Shown: positions 10,674 to 18,166 of the stretch, piece after piece
Layout of the letters: every line of letters starts with the position of its first letter
Position numbering within the stretch: the first letter of the stretch is position 1
NCBI RefSeq assembly: GCF_001730285.1
Contig: NZ_MIJZ01000001.1
Location: 372,001 to 436,000, forward strand
Direction of reading: 5' to 3'
Source of the DNA: Enterococcus ureasiticus
Lineage (GTDB): Bacteria; Bacillota; Bacilli; Lactobacillales; Enterococcaceae
DNA: 64,000 nucleotides
Program-made: the position numbers and the translations under genes
The notes under the pieces: generated by a model
The model's database searches: none
Seen by the model: the letters and a program-made list of their open reading frames with translations, nothing else
What the model was told of the DNA's origin: nothing

Positions 10674-12068
10674 TTAATTGCTTTTCATTAACTCCGTAAC
10701 ATAAGCTACTGTATCAGGTTGTTCTGTCTCAATCTTAGTAATAGCTTCAGAAAAGTTTGGTAGATGGTCTTTATGGGCAATCAATAGCTCATCCAATAAG
10801 GTTTTAGCCATTACTCCTCCTGGAACTAATGGATTGATTGTGAACGCATGTAACGCCGCGCCATAATCCCCATCAATAGCAGCACGAATAACCGTCTCTT
10901 CCATTCCTTTCATCACTTGAATGATTCCACGAGCAGCTGGTGGGAATGCGCCCCAATTGTAAGGTTCATGTCCATGTGCAGTTACAGGACCTGAAACTTC
11001 AACAACACAATCATATGGTAAATCAGTGATGGTTCCGTTATTTTCCGTTGAGACAACCATGTCTGTACGTTTATCATTATGAATTGAGGCAATCAATTCA
11101 CATGCTGCATCACTGTAGTGCGTGCCGCCACGTTGTTCTAGTTCTTTTGGTTTGTAGTCTAAGTTTGGATCCTTGTAAAGTTCAAATAGACGAGCTTCAG
11201 TTTCTTTTACCACTTGGGCTCTTGTTTCACCTTTTTCAAACTCTTCAATCGAATGTTTTAGCATTTCATCTTCGATATAATAATAGCGATGATAGCCACA
11301 TGGCAACATGCCTAGATCTTTAATTTGCTCATAATGGAATGGTGCGTTATGGATATTTTTCAAATGACTTTCAGAATCTTCTTGTGGTCCATAAATCAAG
11401 TCAATCAATTCTTGTGTCCGCTCATTCCCTTGTTTATCCCAAACACGGTGCCAATGGAAGTGATTGATTCCAGCAAATTTGAAGAATAAATCATCTTCAG
11501 GAATTCCTAGTTTTTCAGCTGCTTGTTTTCTGTGACCGATCGGTACATTACATAAACCAGCTGTTTTCTTCCATCCACCATGCTTGATTGCAGCCTCTGT
11601 CACCATTCCAGCAGGATTAGTAAAGTTAACAAGCCACGCATCGGGACATAGTTCTTTCATGTCCTCAATGATTCCAAGAATCACCGGAATCGTACGGAAT
11701 GCTTTAAACATCCCTCCGGCTCCATTTGTTTCTTGCCCTAAAACACCATGTGATAACGGAATGCGCTCATCTTTGATACGTGCATCAAGAAGCCCTACAC
11801 GAAATTGTGTTGAGACAAAGTCAGCGTCTTTTAATGCCGCACGACGATCTAATGTTAAATGTACTTCCCAATCTAGTCCAGCTGCTTTGACCATGCGTTT
11901 TGCCATTGCCCCAACAGTTTCCAATTTTTCTTTGCCTGCTTCAATATCAACTAACCAAATTTCTTTGATTGGTAGTTCATCTTTTCTTTTAATATATCCC
12001 TCGATCAATTCTGGTGTATAACTTGAGCCTCCACCAATTGTTGCGATTTTCAATGCTTCTCTTGTCAT
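10674..12068 (-). CDS. Family 4 glycosidase, probable 6-phospho-beta-glucosidase
   Basis: 464 residues from the ATG at 12068, which follows AGGAGGGAAACAC; a longer frame to 12110 lacks a ribosome site. GH4 enzymes hydrolyse phosphorylated glycosides using NAD+ and a divalent metal. Seen here are the NAD-binding start KIATIGGGSSYTPELIEGY and NFTNPAGMVTEA. The metal-site motif is GLCNVPIGHR, and NHFHWHRV follows. In this family the CNVP form marks 6-phospho-beta-glucosidases, against CDMP in alpha-glucosidases. Substrates would be PTS-imported beta-glucosides such as cellobiose 6-phosphate, but no PTS gene is nearby. A divergent LacI-type repressor and a cre site indicate substrate induction and CcpA repression. 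Confidence 0.9.
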   Translation of the reverse strand: MTREALKIATIGGGSSYTPELIEGYIKRKDELPIKEIWLVDIEAGKEKLETVGAMAKRMVKAAGLDWEVHLTLDRRAALKDADFVSTQFRVGLLDARIKDERIPLSHGVLGQETNGAGGMFKAFRTIPVILGIIEDMKELCPDAWLVNFTNPAGMVTEAAIKHGGWKKTAGLCNVPIGHRKQAAEKLGIPEDDLFFKFAGINHFHWHRVWDKQGNERTQELIDLIYGPQEDSESHLKNIHNAPFHYEQIKDLGMLPCGYHRYYYIEDEMLKHSIEEFEKGETRAQVVKETEARLFELYKDPNLDYKPKELEQRGGTHYSDAACELIASIHNDKRTDMVVSTENNGTITDLPYDCVVEVSGPVTAHGHEPYNWGAFPPAARGIIQVMKGMEETVIRAAIDGDYGAALHAFTINPLVPGGVMAKTLLDELLIAHKDHLPNFSEAITKIETEQPDTVAYVTELMKSN

Positions 12069-12104
12069 GTGTTTCCCTCCTGATTTTTTGTTCAGAATAT
12101 GTTC

Positions 12105-12118
12105 TGACATCGTTTACA
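12105..12118. promoter_or_regulatory. Catabolite-responsive element (cre) for the GH4 gene
   Basis: On the minus strand TGTAAACGATGTCA matches the CcpA consensus TGWAANCGNTNWCA at every position. It lies just downstream of the proposed -10 box, in the position of a roadblock or initiation-blocking cre. Confidence 0.85.
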
Positions 12119-12123
12119 TTGTA

Positions 12124-12154
12124 ATCATAATGTGTGGGAATGTTCCCATGTCAA
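12124..12154 (-). promoter_or_regulatory. Promoter of the GH4 gene
   Basis: TTGACA (12154-12149) and TATGAT (12129-12124) are separated by 19 bases. The spacer is slightly long, which suits a regulated promoter. It contains the repressor palindrome. Confidence 0.7.
12135..12148. promoter_or_regulatory. Putative operator for the adjacent LacI-type repressor
   Basis: Inverted repeat TGGGAA-TG-TTCCCA lies inside the promoter spacer of the GH4 gene. It sits about 85 bases before the divergent repressor gene. Its position fits repression by occlusion and autoregulation. Binding by this particular repressor is inferred from proximity. Confidence 0.6.
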
Positions 12155-12232
12155 GGTCTTTTTTTAATTATTTTATGTTATACTTAAAAAGTGAAGTTCT
12201 CTTTCTATCCATTCAATTAGTGAGGTGTTGTA

Positions 12233-13234
12233 ATGACAACGATTATTGATGTAGCAAAAAAAGCACAAGTCTCAAAATCAACTGTTTCTAGAGTCATTTC
12301 CGGAAATGGTTATGTTAGTCAGGAAAGTCGAAAAAAAGTATTAGAAGCAATGGAAGCGTTATCGTACTCTCCTAATTTGATCGCTCGTAATCTCCAAAGT
12401 GGTGAAACCAAAACGATTGGATTTCTTGCACAAGGTTTTATCGATCCGTTAGGTATTTTTCTGGAAAGTTTTATTTCTATTGCGAAATCTTATAATTATT
12501 ATGTAACTCTTTATTTTACTGATGGAGATAAAAAGAAAGAAATCGATGCCTTAAATCAAATGAAGTATAAGCAGCTAGATGGTGTTTTTATTTTGACCCG
12601 AGCCAATAAATGGGAAATAATCGAACCTTATAGTCTCTATGGTCCGATCGCGACCTGGCATCGTATTGATTCTGAACGAATCTACTCTTCTTATATTGAT
12701 CATTATTCAGGTTATTTACGCTCATTAGATTATCTTTTTCAACGTGGCTATCGTTCGATTGGACATGTTTTGGGCCATTCTGAAAATCTGAATACGAAAG
12801 CACGTTTAAGAGCAATTGATGATTTCCATAACGAAAAAAACATCTCAAGCAAAGATGAATGGATTTTCCGTGATGAAAATAGAATTGACAATGGGCGTCG
12901 TATTGCACAATTATGGCATAAAATGACAAATAAAACGGATGCAATGGCGTTTTATACTGATTCAGTTGCCGCAGGTTTTATATCGGAGCTTCAAACTTTA
13001 GGTTACTCTATTCCAGAGGATGTAGCGGTTATTGGCTTTGATAATAGTGAAATCAGTCGATTGATGCACATTACGACTGTGGACTATTCGATCAAACTAC
13101 AAGCAGAAAATTCCTTTATTTATATTCATAACCAGCTCAATAAAGAAACCATTCCAGAACAAGAAATGAGTGTTCGCTTGATTGAAAGAATGACTGTTCC
13201 TTTGAGAGAACAAAAAAAGAGTACTGAAGATTAA
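12233..13234 (+). CDS. LacI/GalR-family transcriptional repressor
   Basis: 333 residues. The N-terminal helix-turn-helix is typical of LacI (TIIDVAKKAQVSKSTVSRVI), followed by the hinge region YSPNLIARNLQSGETKTIGF. The rest is a periplasmic-binding-protein-like sugar-sensing core with FYTDSVAAGFISEL and DVAVIGFDNSEIS. It is divergent from the GH4 6-phospho-glucosidase gene, and the shared control region contains an inverted repeat and a cre site. It is therefore the likely local sensor of a beta-glucoside. GTGAGGTGTTGTA ribosome region before ATG. A terminator overlaps its last codons. Confidence 0.9.
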   Translation: MTTIIDVAKKAQVSKSTVSRVISGNGYVSQESRKKVLEAMEALSYSPNLIARNLQSGETKTIGFLAQGFIDPLGIFLESFISIAKSYNYYVTLYFTDGDKKKEIDALNQMKYKQLDGVFILTRANKWEIIEPYSLYGPIATWHRIDSERIYSSYIDHYSGYLRSLDYLFQRGYRSIGHVLGHSENLNTKARLRAIDDFHNEKNISSKDEWIFRDENRIDNGRRIAQLWHKMTNKTDAMAFYTDSVAAGFISELQTLGYSIPEDVAVIGFDNSEISRLMHITTVDYSIKLQAENSFIYIHNQLNKETIPEQEMSVRLIERMTVPLREQKKSTED

Positions 13235-13254
13235 ACCCTTCAGTACTTTTTTCT
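13220..13254. terminator. Bidirectional terminator between the LacI-type gene and the ABC exporter
   Basis: Stem AGTACTGAAG/CTTCAGTACT with T-runs on both sides (TTTTTTC on plus, TCTTTTTTTG on minus). The left arm includes the final codons of the repressor gene. Confidence 0.88.
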
Positions 13255-13257
13255 TGC

Positions 13258-14535
13258 TTATTTAGCTACTTTTTTACGTTCATTTTTTAATATTGAGATC
13301 GATTGTTTCAATGATTTAAATACGCCGCCCTCACTATAAACTAATACATTAGATTTGTAAAGTTTCGCTGAAAACATTGTTAATAATACGCCGAAAACAA
13401 CAAGAATCAAAACAGAAATCATAGCACCTGCCGTAGTTACCGTTTCACTTGCTAAACGAATTGGCATGATGAAGGATGAAATCAATGGAATATAAGAAGA
13501 TACTTTAATCACAATATTTTGTGGATCTGTTGTTCCTAATGAAATTCCGATAAAATAGCCAATCATTGCGATATAGATAATCGGTTGAACAGCTTTTGCC
13601 GTATCCTCTGGTTTTGATACCAACGATCCGCATAATGCTGCTAATACTGAATAGACCAACACACCTAGAACAAAGAATGCTAACGTGAAAAATAGGAAAC
13701 TACCAAAAATATTAGTAGAAGAAAGTCCTTCTACGAAACCTTTCACAATGTCCATGTCTTTTAATTGTGTATAACCGATTCCAATTGCTGCAGCATAGAT
13801 CACGATTTGAGTCAGTGCAACCATAATGACTCCAGTTAATTTTCCGTAAAAATGGGTTTGAGCTTTGGTACTGGATAAAATAACTTCCATGATCCGTGTT
13901 CCTTTTTCAGAAGCGATTTCTTGTGCAATAATCGATGCGTACGTGATGATAATTACCCAAAGAATGATGGTTATCACAAATGACATCGCTGACTGGATTG
14001 CTGTATTATCTTGACCCGTCGTCATTTTTCCATTGTCATCAAAGCTAACTTTAGTCTTTTCAAAATTTGCTGGTTGGCTTAAACTTGTTAATTGTTCTGT
14101 GGTTAAATTTAATTTACTTGCATTCAATGATGATTGAAGCCCGTTAAGCATTTGGCCCATCATTAATTCTGTCGTAGTGCCTAAAGAAGATTCTGCATAT
14201 AACTTCCCTTGAATTTGTTCTGTTTTAGTTTCTAAAACGAGAAAAGCATCCAGGTCATTTACTTGCAATTGTTTTTCAGCATCTTTTTGTGACTTGATCA
14301 CTTTAAACGTATAGTCATCTGTTTTTGCTTGAGCTAATTGTTCTGCCAATGCTTGATTATCTGAAACAAGCCCAACTTTTGTCTCCTCAGAAAAACCGCC
14401 TGCCAGCGAACCTGCGATGTAAATGATTCCCATAACAATAAATGGTACAAGGATCATAATAACAAAGGAAGCTGACTTAACATTCTTTTTATAGACATCA
14501 CTTGCTATAATCCAAAATTTACTCATTTGGTTCAC
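13258..14535 (-). CDS. ABC-2 exporter permease (NatB/YhaP-like)
   Basis: 425 residues. One N-terminal membrane helix (ASFVIMILVPFIVMGIIYIA) precedes an extracytoplasmic domain of about 130 residues. A block of five or six membrane helices follows, beginning IQSAMSFVITIILWVIIITY and containing the cytoplasmic motif IAQEIASEKGTRIMEVILSS. This is the NatB/ABC2 family layout. The length is close to YhaP of Bacillus. It is translated 17 bases inside the end of the ATPase gene, so the two form one exporter. The substrate is unknown (sodium, a drug or a peptide are possible). The operon ends at the terminator shared with the LacI-type gene. Confidence 0.85.
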   Translation of the reverse strand: MNQMSKFWIIASDVYKKNVKSASFVIMILVPFIVMGIIYIAGSLAGGFSEETKVGLVSDNQALAEQLAQAKTDDYTFKVIKSQKDAEKQLQVNDLDAFLVLETKTEQIQGKLYAESSLGTTTELMMGQMLNGLQSSLNASKLNLTTEQLTSLSQPANFEKTKVSFDDNGKMTTGQDNTAIQSAMSFVITIILWVIIITYASIIAQEIASEKGTRIMEVILSSTKAQTHFYGKLTGVIMVALTQIVIYAAAIGIGYTQLKDMDIVKGFVEGLSSTNIFGSFLFFTLAFFVLGVLVYSVLAALCGSLVSKPEDTAKAVQPIIYIAMIGYFIGISLGTTDPQNIVIKVSSYIPLISSFIMPIRLASETVTTAGAMISVLILVVFGVLLTMFSAKLYKSNVLVYSEGGVFKSLKQSISILKNERKKVAK

Positions 14536-15418
14536 CTGCTTTCATCTTAAATATTTCTTCTAAGGTCGGCGGTTGCTGATTGAACATCGGAATATAGCCA
14601 AATTGTGTAGCGCGTGCAAAGATTTCTTGCCCTGCTTTTGGATCATTCAAAGTTACTTCAACGACACCGTCCCCACGTTTAATTGCTGATTTTACCCCAT
14701 CGATTGCTAAGACGTCCTCAGGATTTAAGGGTGATTCTAAAAACACTTTTGTACGTCCGAAACTCTCACGGATTTCGTGAACTTTACCATTAAGGACCAT
14801 CTTACCACTTCTTAACATTACAAGATGATCACAGATTTTTTCGACATTATCCATATTATGACTAGAGAAAATTACACAAGATCCTTTTTCTTTCAATGCG
14901 ATGATTCCATCTTTTAAAAGCTCGGCATTAACAGGGTCTAATCCACTAAACGGTTCATCTAAAATCACCAATTTTGGTTCATGGATCAGTGTTGCAATCA
15001 GTTGAACTTTTTGTTGATTTCCTTTTGAAAGTGATTTTACTTTATCTGTTTTTTTCCCTTTGACTTTGAATTTTTCCATCCATTCGTCAATTTTAGGTTC
15101 GATATCTTTTTTAGTTTTTCCTCTTAATTCAGCAAAATAAATCAATTGCTCTTGAATGGACACTTTTGGATATAAGCCGCGTTCTTCTGGCAAATAACCA
15201 ATATCGTTATAGTCCTTCCCGCTTAACTGATGCCCATTCCAAAGTACGACTCCGCTATCTTGAGTTAAAAAATCCAAAATCAAGCGGAAAGTCGTGGTCT
15301 TGCCAGCACCGTTTTGACCGATCAGGCCAAGTATTTTCCCGTCGGGGATTTCAAAAGACATGTTGTCTACGGCTGTATAATCCCCAAATGTTTTAACCAA
15401 ATTCTTTACTTCTAACAT
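14519..15418 (-). CDS. ABC exporter ATPase (NatA/YhaQ-like)
   Basis: 299 residues. Walker A GQNGAGKTT, Q-loop, signature SKGNQQKVQLIATL and Walker B LVILDEPFSGLDPVNAELL are all intact. The ABC domain is followed by an ~80-residue C-terminal DUF4162-type domain, as in YhaQ and NatA. It partners the overlapping permease. Start at 15418 with AGGAGGATGG upstream. Single-operon context gives no clue to the exported substrate. Confidence 0.9.
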   Translation of the reverse strand: MLEVKNLVKTFGDYTAVDNMSFEIPDGKILGLIGQNGAGKTTTFRLILDFLTQDSGVVLWNGHQLSGKDYNDIGYLPEERGLYPKVSIQEQLIYFAELRGKTKKDIEPKIDEWMEKFKVKGKKTDKVKSLSKGNQQKVQLIATLIHEPKLVILDEPFSGLDPVNAELLKDGIIALKEKGSCVIFSSHNMDNVEKICDHLVMLRSGKMVLNGKVHEIRESFGRTKVFLESPLNPEDVLAIDGVKSAIKRGDGVVEVTLNDPKAGQEIFARATQFGYIPMFNQQPPTLEEIFKMKAGEPNE

Positions 15419-15765
15419 TTTCCATCCTCCTATTTTTAAATTAAAATCAACTCTTTAATAAAAAAGTAAATTATTCATCTCGTTAATCAACTTACTCAGT
15501 ATCAGTAATTTTAAAAATATTTCTTTTCAATTATCATTCAAAGTAAATTTCCCAAAAATCACTAAATATTCAGACAACTTCACTAACAAAATAAACTTTT
15601 TACGCTACACTAACAAGCGATTTCTATATAGCTTATATGATATCGTATCGTGAGTTAAAAGCTCTGTCAAACTATTTCTTGTCGCTTAAAGCTACTTCAA
15701 ACTATCAAAAGCAGAAAAACTAGTCTCATTAAATAACATTTGTTTTTCTGCTTAACAATAAACTA
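15419..15765. other. Intergenic region, 347 bases
   Basis: AT-rich space between uvrC (ending at 15766) and the ABC ATPase (starting at 15418), both on the minus strand. It should hold the exporter promoter, but no clear -35/-10 pair stands out. An inverted repeat near uvrC is listed separately. No ORF, repeat or RNA gene is supported. Confidence 0.5.
15709..15753 (-). terminator. Possible terminator after uvrC
   Basis: Inverted arms AAGCAGAAAAAC/GTTTTTCTGCTT enclose a 21-base loop just past the uvrC stop. The trailing T-run is short, so termination is probable but not certain. Confidence 0.4.
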
Positions 15766-17565
15766 TTAAGGTTTTTGTTCTAAACCCGGTTCTTCTTGAT
15801 GTAAATGATCATATACATTTTTTGCAACATTTTTCGGCAAGCCAGATGCATTCAGCTCTTCAACTGACGCTGCTGTTATATTTTTTAATGACTTAAATTG
15901 CTTCAATAACTCTTTTTTTCGTTTTGGCCCTAATCCCTCTATATCATCTAAACGGGAAGCAAAGCTATTCTTGCTTCTTAATTGCCTATGGAAAGTAATT
16001 GCAAAACGATGAACCTCATCTTGAATACGCTGTAATAAAAAGAACTCTTGGGAATTTCTTTCTAAAGGCACAATAGCCAAATTAGGACCAAAAAGAAGTT
16101 CACTTGTCTTATGCTTATCATTTTTAGCTAATCCTGCGATCGGAATATCTAAACCTAATTGATTGTCCAAGACTTCTTTAGCAGCATCAATCTGACCTTT
16201 CCCTCCATCGATCACGATCAAATCTGGAAATGGTAAGTTTTCCTTTAGAACACGTGAATAGCGACGATAGATTACTTCACGCATCGATGCATAATCATCT
16301 GGACCTTTAACTGTCTTTATTTTATATTTACGGTATTCCTTTTTATCAGGTCGTCCATCTATAAAAACGACCATCGCAGAAACTGGGTCTGTCCCCATGA
16401 TATTCGAGTTATCAAATGCTTCGATTCTTATAGGTGTCGGTATATTCATGGCATTACCTAGCTTTTCAACAGCGCCAATTGTTCGCTCTTGTTTCCGCAC
16501 GATTAGGTCGAATTTTTCCTGCAAAGCGACGGTAGCATTTTTGCCAGCTAACTTAACTAATTTCTTTTTTTCTCCTCGTTGAGGTTGTAGCACTTTCGTT
16601 GAAAGCATCGCTTCTACACTCGCAATATCGATATTATCTGGAATCAAGACTTCTCTTGGAATGAAGTGTTCGTTTTCTTGGTAGAATTGCCCGATAAAGG
16701 TTAAGAAATCCTCTTCTTCTTCATTGTAAAAAGGGAAAATTGAAACATCTCTTTCAATCAACTTACCTTGACGGATAAAGAATACCTGAACACACATCCA
16801 GCCCTTATCAACTGCATAACCGAAAACATCACGATCAACTAAATCTGCATTTGTCATTTTTTGGCGTGTCATAACAGTTTCGATGGCTTTGATTTGATCG
16901 CGGTATTCTGCTGCCTTTTCAAATTCCATATTTTCTGCGGCTTCATTCATTTTTCTTTGTATTTCTTCTTGAATAACCGGATGTCCGCCATTTAAAAAGC
17001 TTTTGATTTCTGCAACCATTTTTGTATAAGTTGTTTTTGGAATATCAAAAACGCACGGCGCTAAACATTGACCCATATGATAATACAGGCAAACTTCTTT
17101 AGGTAGCACTCGACATTTTCTTAAAGGAAACAGGCGATCTAGCAATCGTTTTGTTTCATTTGCCGCCCCAACATCTGGGTACGGTCCGAAATATAGCGCT
17201 TTGTCTTTTGAAACTTTTCTTGTGATCAACAATCGTGGGTAATCTTCATTTGTGATCTTGATAAAAGGATAACTTTTATCATCTTTCAACATGATATTAT
17301 ACTTAGGATCATTTTTATGAATCAAATTGATTTCGAGAAGTAATGCTTCGATGTTTGATTCAGTTACTATATATTCAAAATCTTCTATCTCACTGACAAG
17401 CCGTTCTGTTTTCGTATCATGGCTGCCGCTAAAATAAGAGCGTACACGGTTTTTTAACACTTTTGCTTTACCAACATAAATGATTGTTCCGTTTTTGTCT
17501 TTCATCAAGTAACAACCTGGTTGGTCAGGAAGCAATGCTAATTTATTTTTGATTCTATCGTTCAT
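15766..17565 (-). CDS. uvrC: UvrABC excinuclease subunit C
   Basis: Nucleotide-excision-repair nuclease that makes both incisions after UvrB loading, 599 residues. The GIY-YIG nuclease is at the start ([20 protein letters not shown], about residues 16-35). A UVR domain for UvrB binding is near 205-235 ([18 protein letters not shown]). The RNase H-like second nuclease contains [17 protein letters not shown] and [11 protein letters not shown]-terminal helix-hairpin-helix DNA-binding motifs include [15 protein letters not shown]. Start supported by GAAAGGAAGT. Confidence 0.96.
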   Translation of the reverse strand: MNDRIKNKLALLPDQPGCYLMKDKNGTIIYVGKAKVLKNRVRSYFSGSHDTKTERLVSEIEDFEYIVTESNIEALLLEINLIHKNDPKYNIMLKDDKSYPFIKITNEDYPRLLITRKVSKDKALYFGPYPDVGAANETKRLLDRLFPLRKCRVLPKEVCLYYHMGQCLAPCVFDIPKTTYTKMVAEIKSFLNGGHPVIQEEIQRKMNEAAENMEFEKAAEYRDQIKAIETVMTRQKMTNADLVDRDVFGYAVDKGWMCVQVFFIRQGKLIERDVSIFPFYNEEEEDFLTFIGQFYQENEHFIPREVLIPDNIDIASVEAMLSTKVLQPQRGEKKKLVKLAGKNATVALQEKFDLIVRKQERTIGAVEKLGNAMNIPTPIRIEAFDNSNIMGTDPVSAMVVFIDGRPDKKEYRKYKIKTVKGPDDYASMREVIYRRYSRVLKENLPFPDLIVIDGGKGQIDAAKEVLDNQLGLDIPIAGLAKNDKHKTSELLFGPNLAIVPLERNSQEFFLLQRIQDEVHRFAITFHRQLRSKNSFASRLDDIEGLGPKRKKELLKQFKSLKNITAASVEELNASGLPKNVAKNVYDHLHQEEPGLEQKP

Positions 17566-17625
17566 AATACTTCCTTTCTTATTTCTTGATACATTATATT
17601 ATAGCATTTTCTACAAGCTTAGGCA

Positions 17626-17657
17626 TAAAAAATAGGATGAAGAAACTCTCCATCCTA
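17626..17657 (-). terminator. Terminator after trxA
   Basis: On the minus strand TAGGATG, an 11-base loop with further AGA/TCT pairing, and CATCCTA are followed by TTTTTTA. It ends the trxA transcript before uvrC. Confidence 0.85.
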
Positions 17658-17666
17658 AGATTATGT

Positions 17667-17981
17667 CTACAGATATTTGTCGATCATTGCACGTAGCTGT
17701 TCTTTTGAATGAACACCCACTGCTTTTTCTACAACTTCTCCGTCTTTTTTCAATAATAATGTTGGAATACTCATGATTCCAAATGAAGCTGGCGTTTCTG
17801 GATTTTCGTCTACATCCATCTTCGTAATTTTTACTTCACTCTCATCATATTCTTCACTTAATTGTTCTAAAATCGGTGATTGCATGCGACAAGGGCCACA
17901 CCATGTTGCCCAAAAATCGATCAAAACAAGACCGCTATCTGTTTCAGTTGAAAATTCTTTGTCTGTAATTACTTGTGTCAT
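17667..17981 (-). CDS. trxA: Thioredoxin
   Basis: Cytoplasmic disulphide reductase of 104 residues, the full normal length. The redox motif WCGPC has cysteines at 28 and 31 (DFWATWCGPCRM). The cis-proline loop is SIPTLLL. The start follows GTAGGAGGTC. Between its extended -10 promoter and ribosome site lies copy A of a structured element shared with tsf and glyQ, so its expression may share a post-transcriptional control with them. Confidence 0.97.
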   Translation of the reverse strand: MTQVITDKEFSTETDSGLVLIDFWATWCGPCRMQSPILEQLSEEYDESEVKITKMDVDENPETPASFGIMSIPTLLLKKDGEVVEKAVGVHSKEQLRAMIDKYL

Positions 17982-18005
17982 AGTATAGACCTCCTACTTA
18001 TTAAA

Positions 18006-18098
18006 GCTAAACAGGCTCGCCAAACCTTGACAGAAAAATCGAAACAATTAATTAAGATCCCATTTTCCCGGAAGCTTAGCCTGTGAAGCTAGATAATG
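18006..18098 (-). ncRNA. Structured 5'-UTR element, copy A (trxA leader)
   Basis: Read on the minus strand this 93-nt stretch starts AUUAUCUAGCUUC and ends AGCCUGUUUAGCU, just before the trxA ribosome site. Predicted pairings are AGCU/AGCU and P1 ACAGGCU/AGCCUGU. A 5-nt 3' bulge UGGCG follows, then P2 AGCUU/AGGUU and P3 CGGGAAAA/UUUUUCUG. The terminal arm is shorter than at tsf and glyQ. P1 and P2 keep pairing with different bases in the other copies. Function unknown; identity as an RNA element is inferred from covariation and position. Confidence 0.6.
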
Positions 18099-18110
18099 AT
18101 TTATAAAGTC

Positions 18111-18119
18111 ATTATATCA
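18111..18119 (-). promoter_or_regulatory. Extended -10 promoter of trxA
   Basis: TGATATAAT on the minus strand is a perfect extended -10 with no good -35. Transcription would begin about 6-7 bases on, at the edge of structured element copy A. Confidence 0.6.
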
Positions 18120-18166
18120 CTCGTTTGTTCATTCGACTAGTTTTCTGCTTACTAAAGGTAAGCGTC

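Noticed and set aside
18147-18163. GCTTAC/GTAAGC hairpin after mutS2 considered as a terminator
   Set aside because: No U-run follows on the minus strand, and the trxA extended -10 promoter follows it closely.
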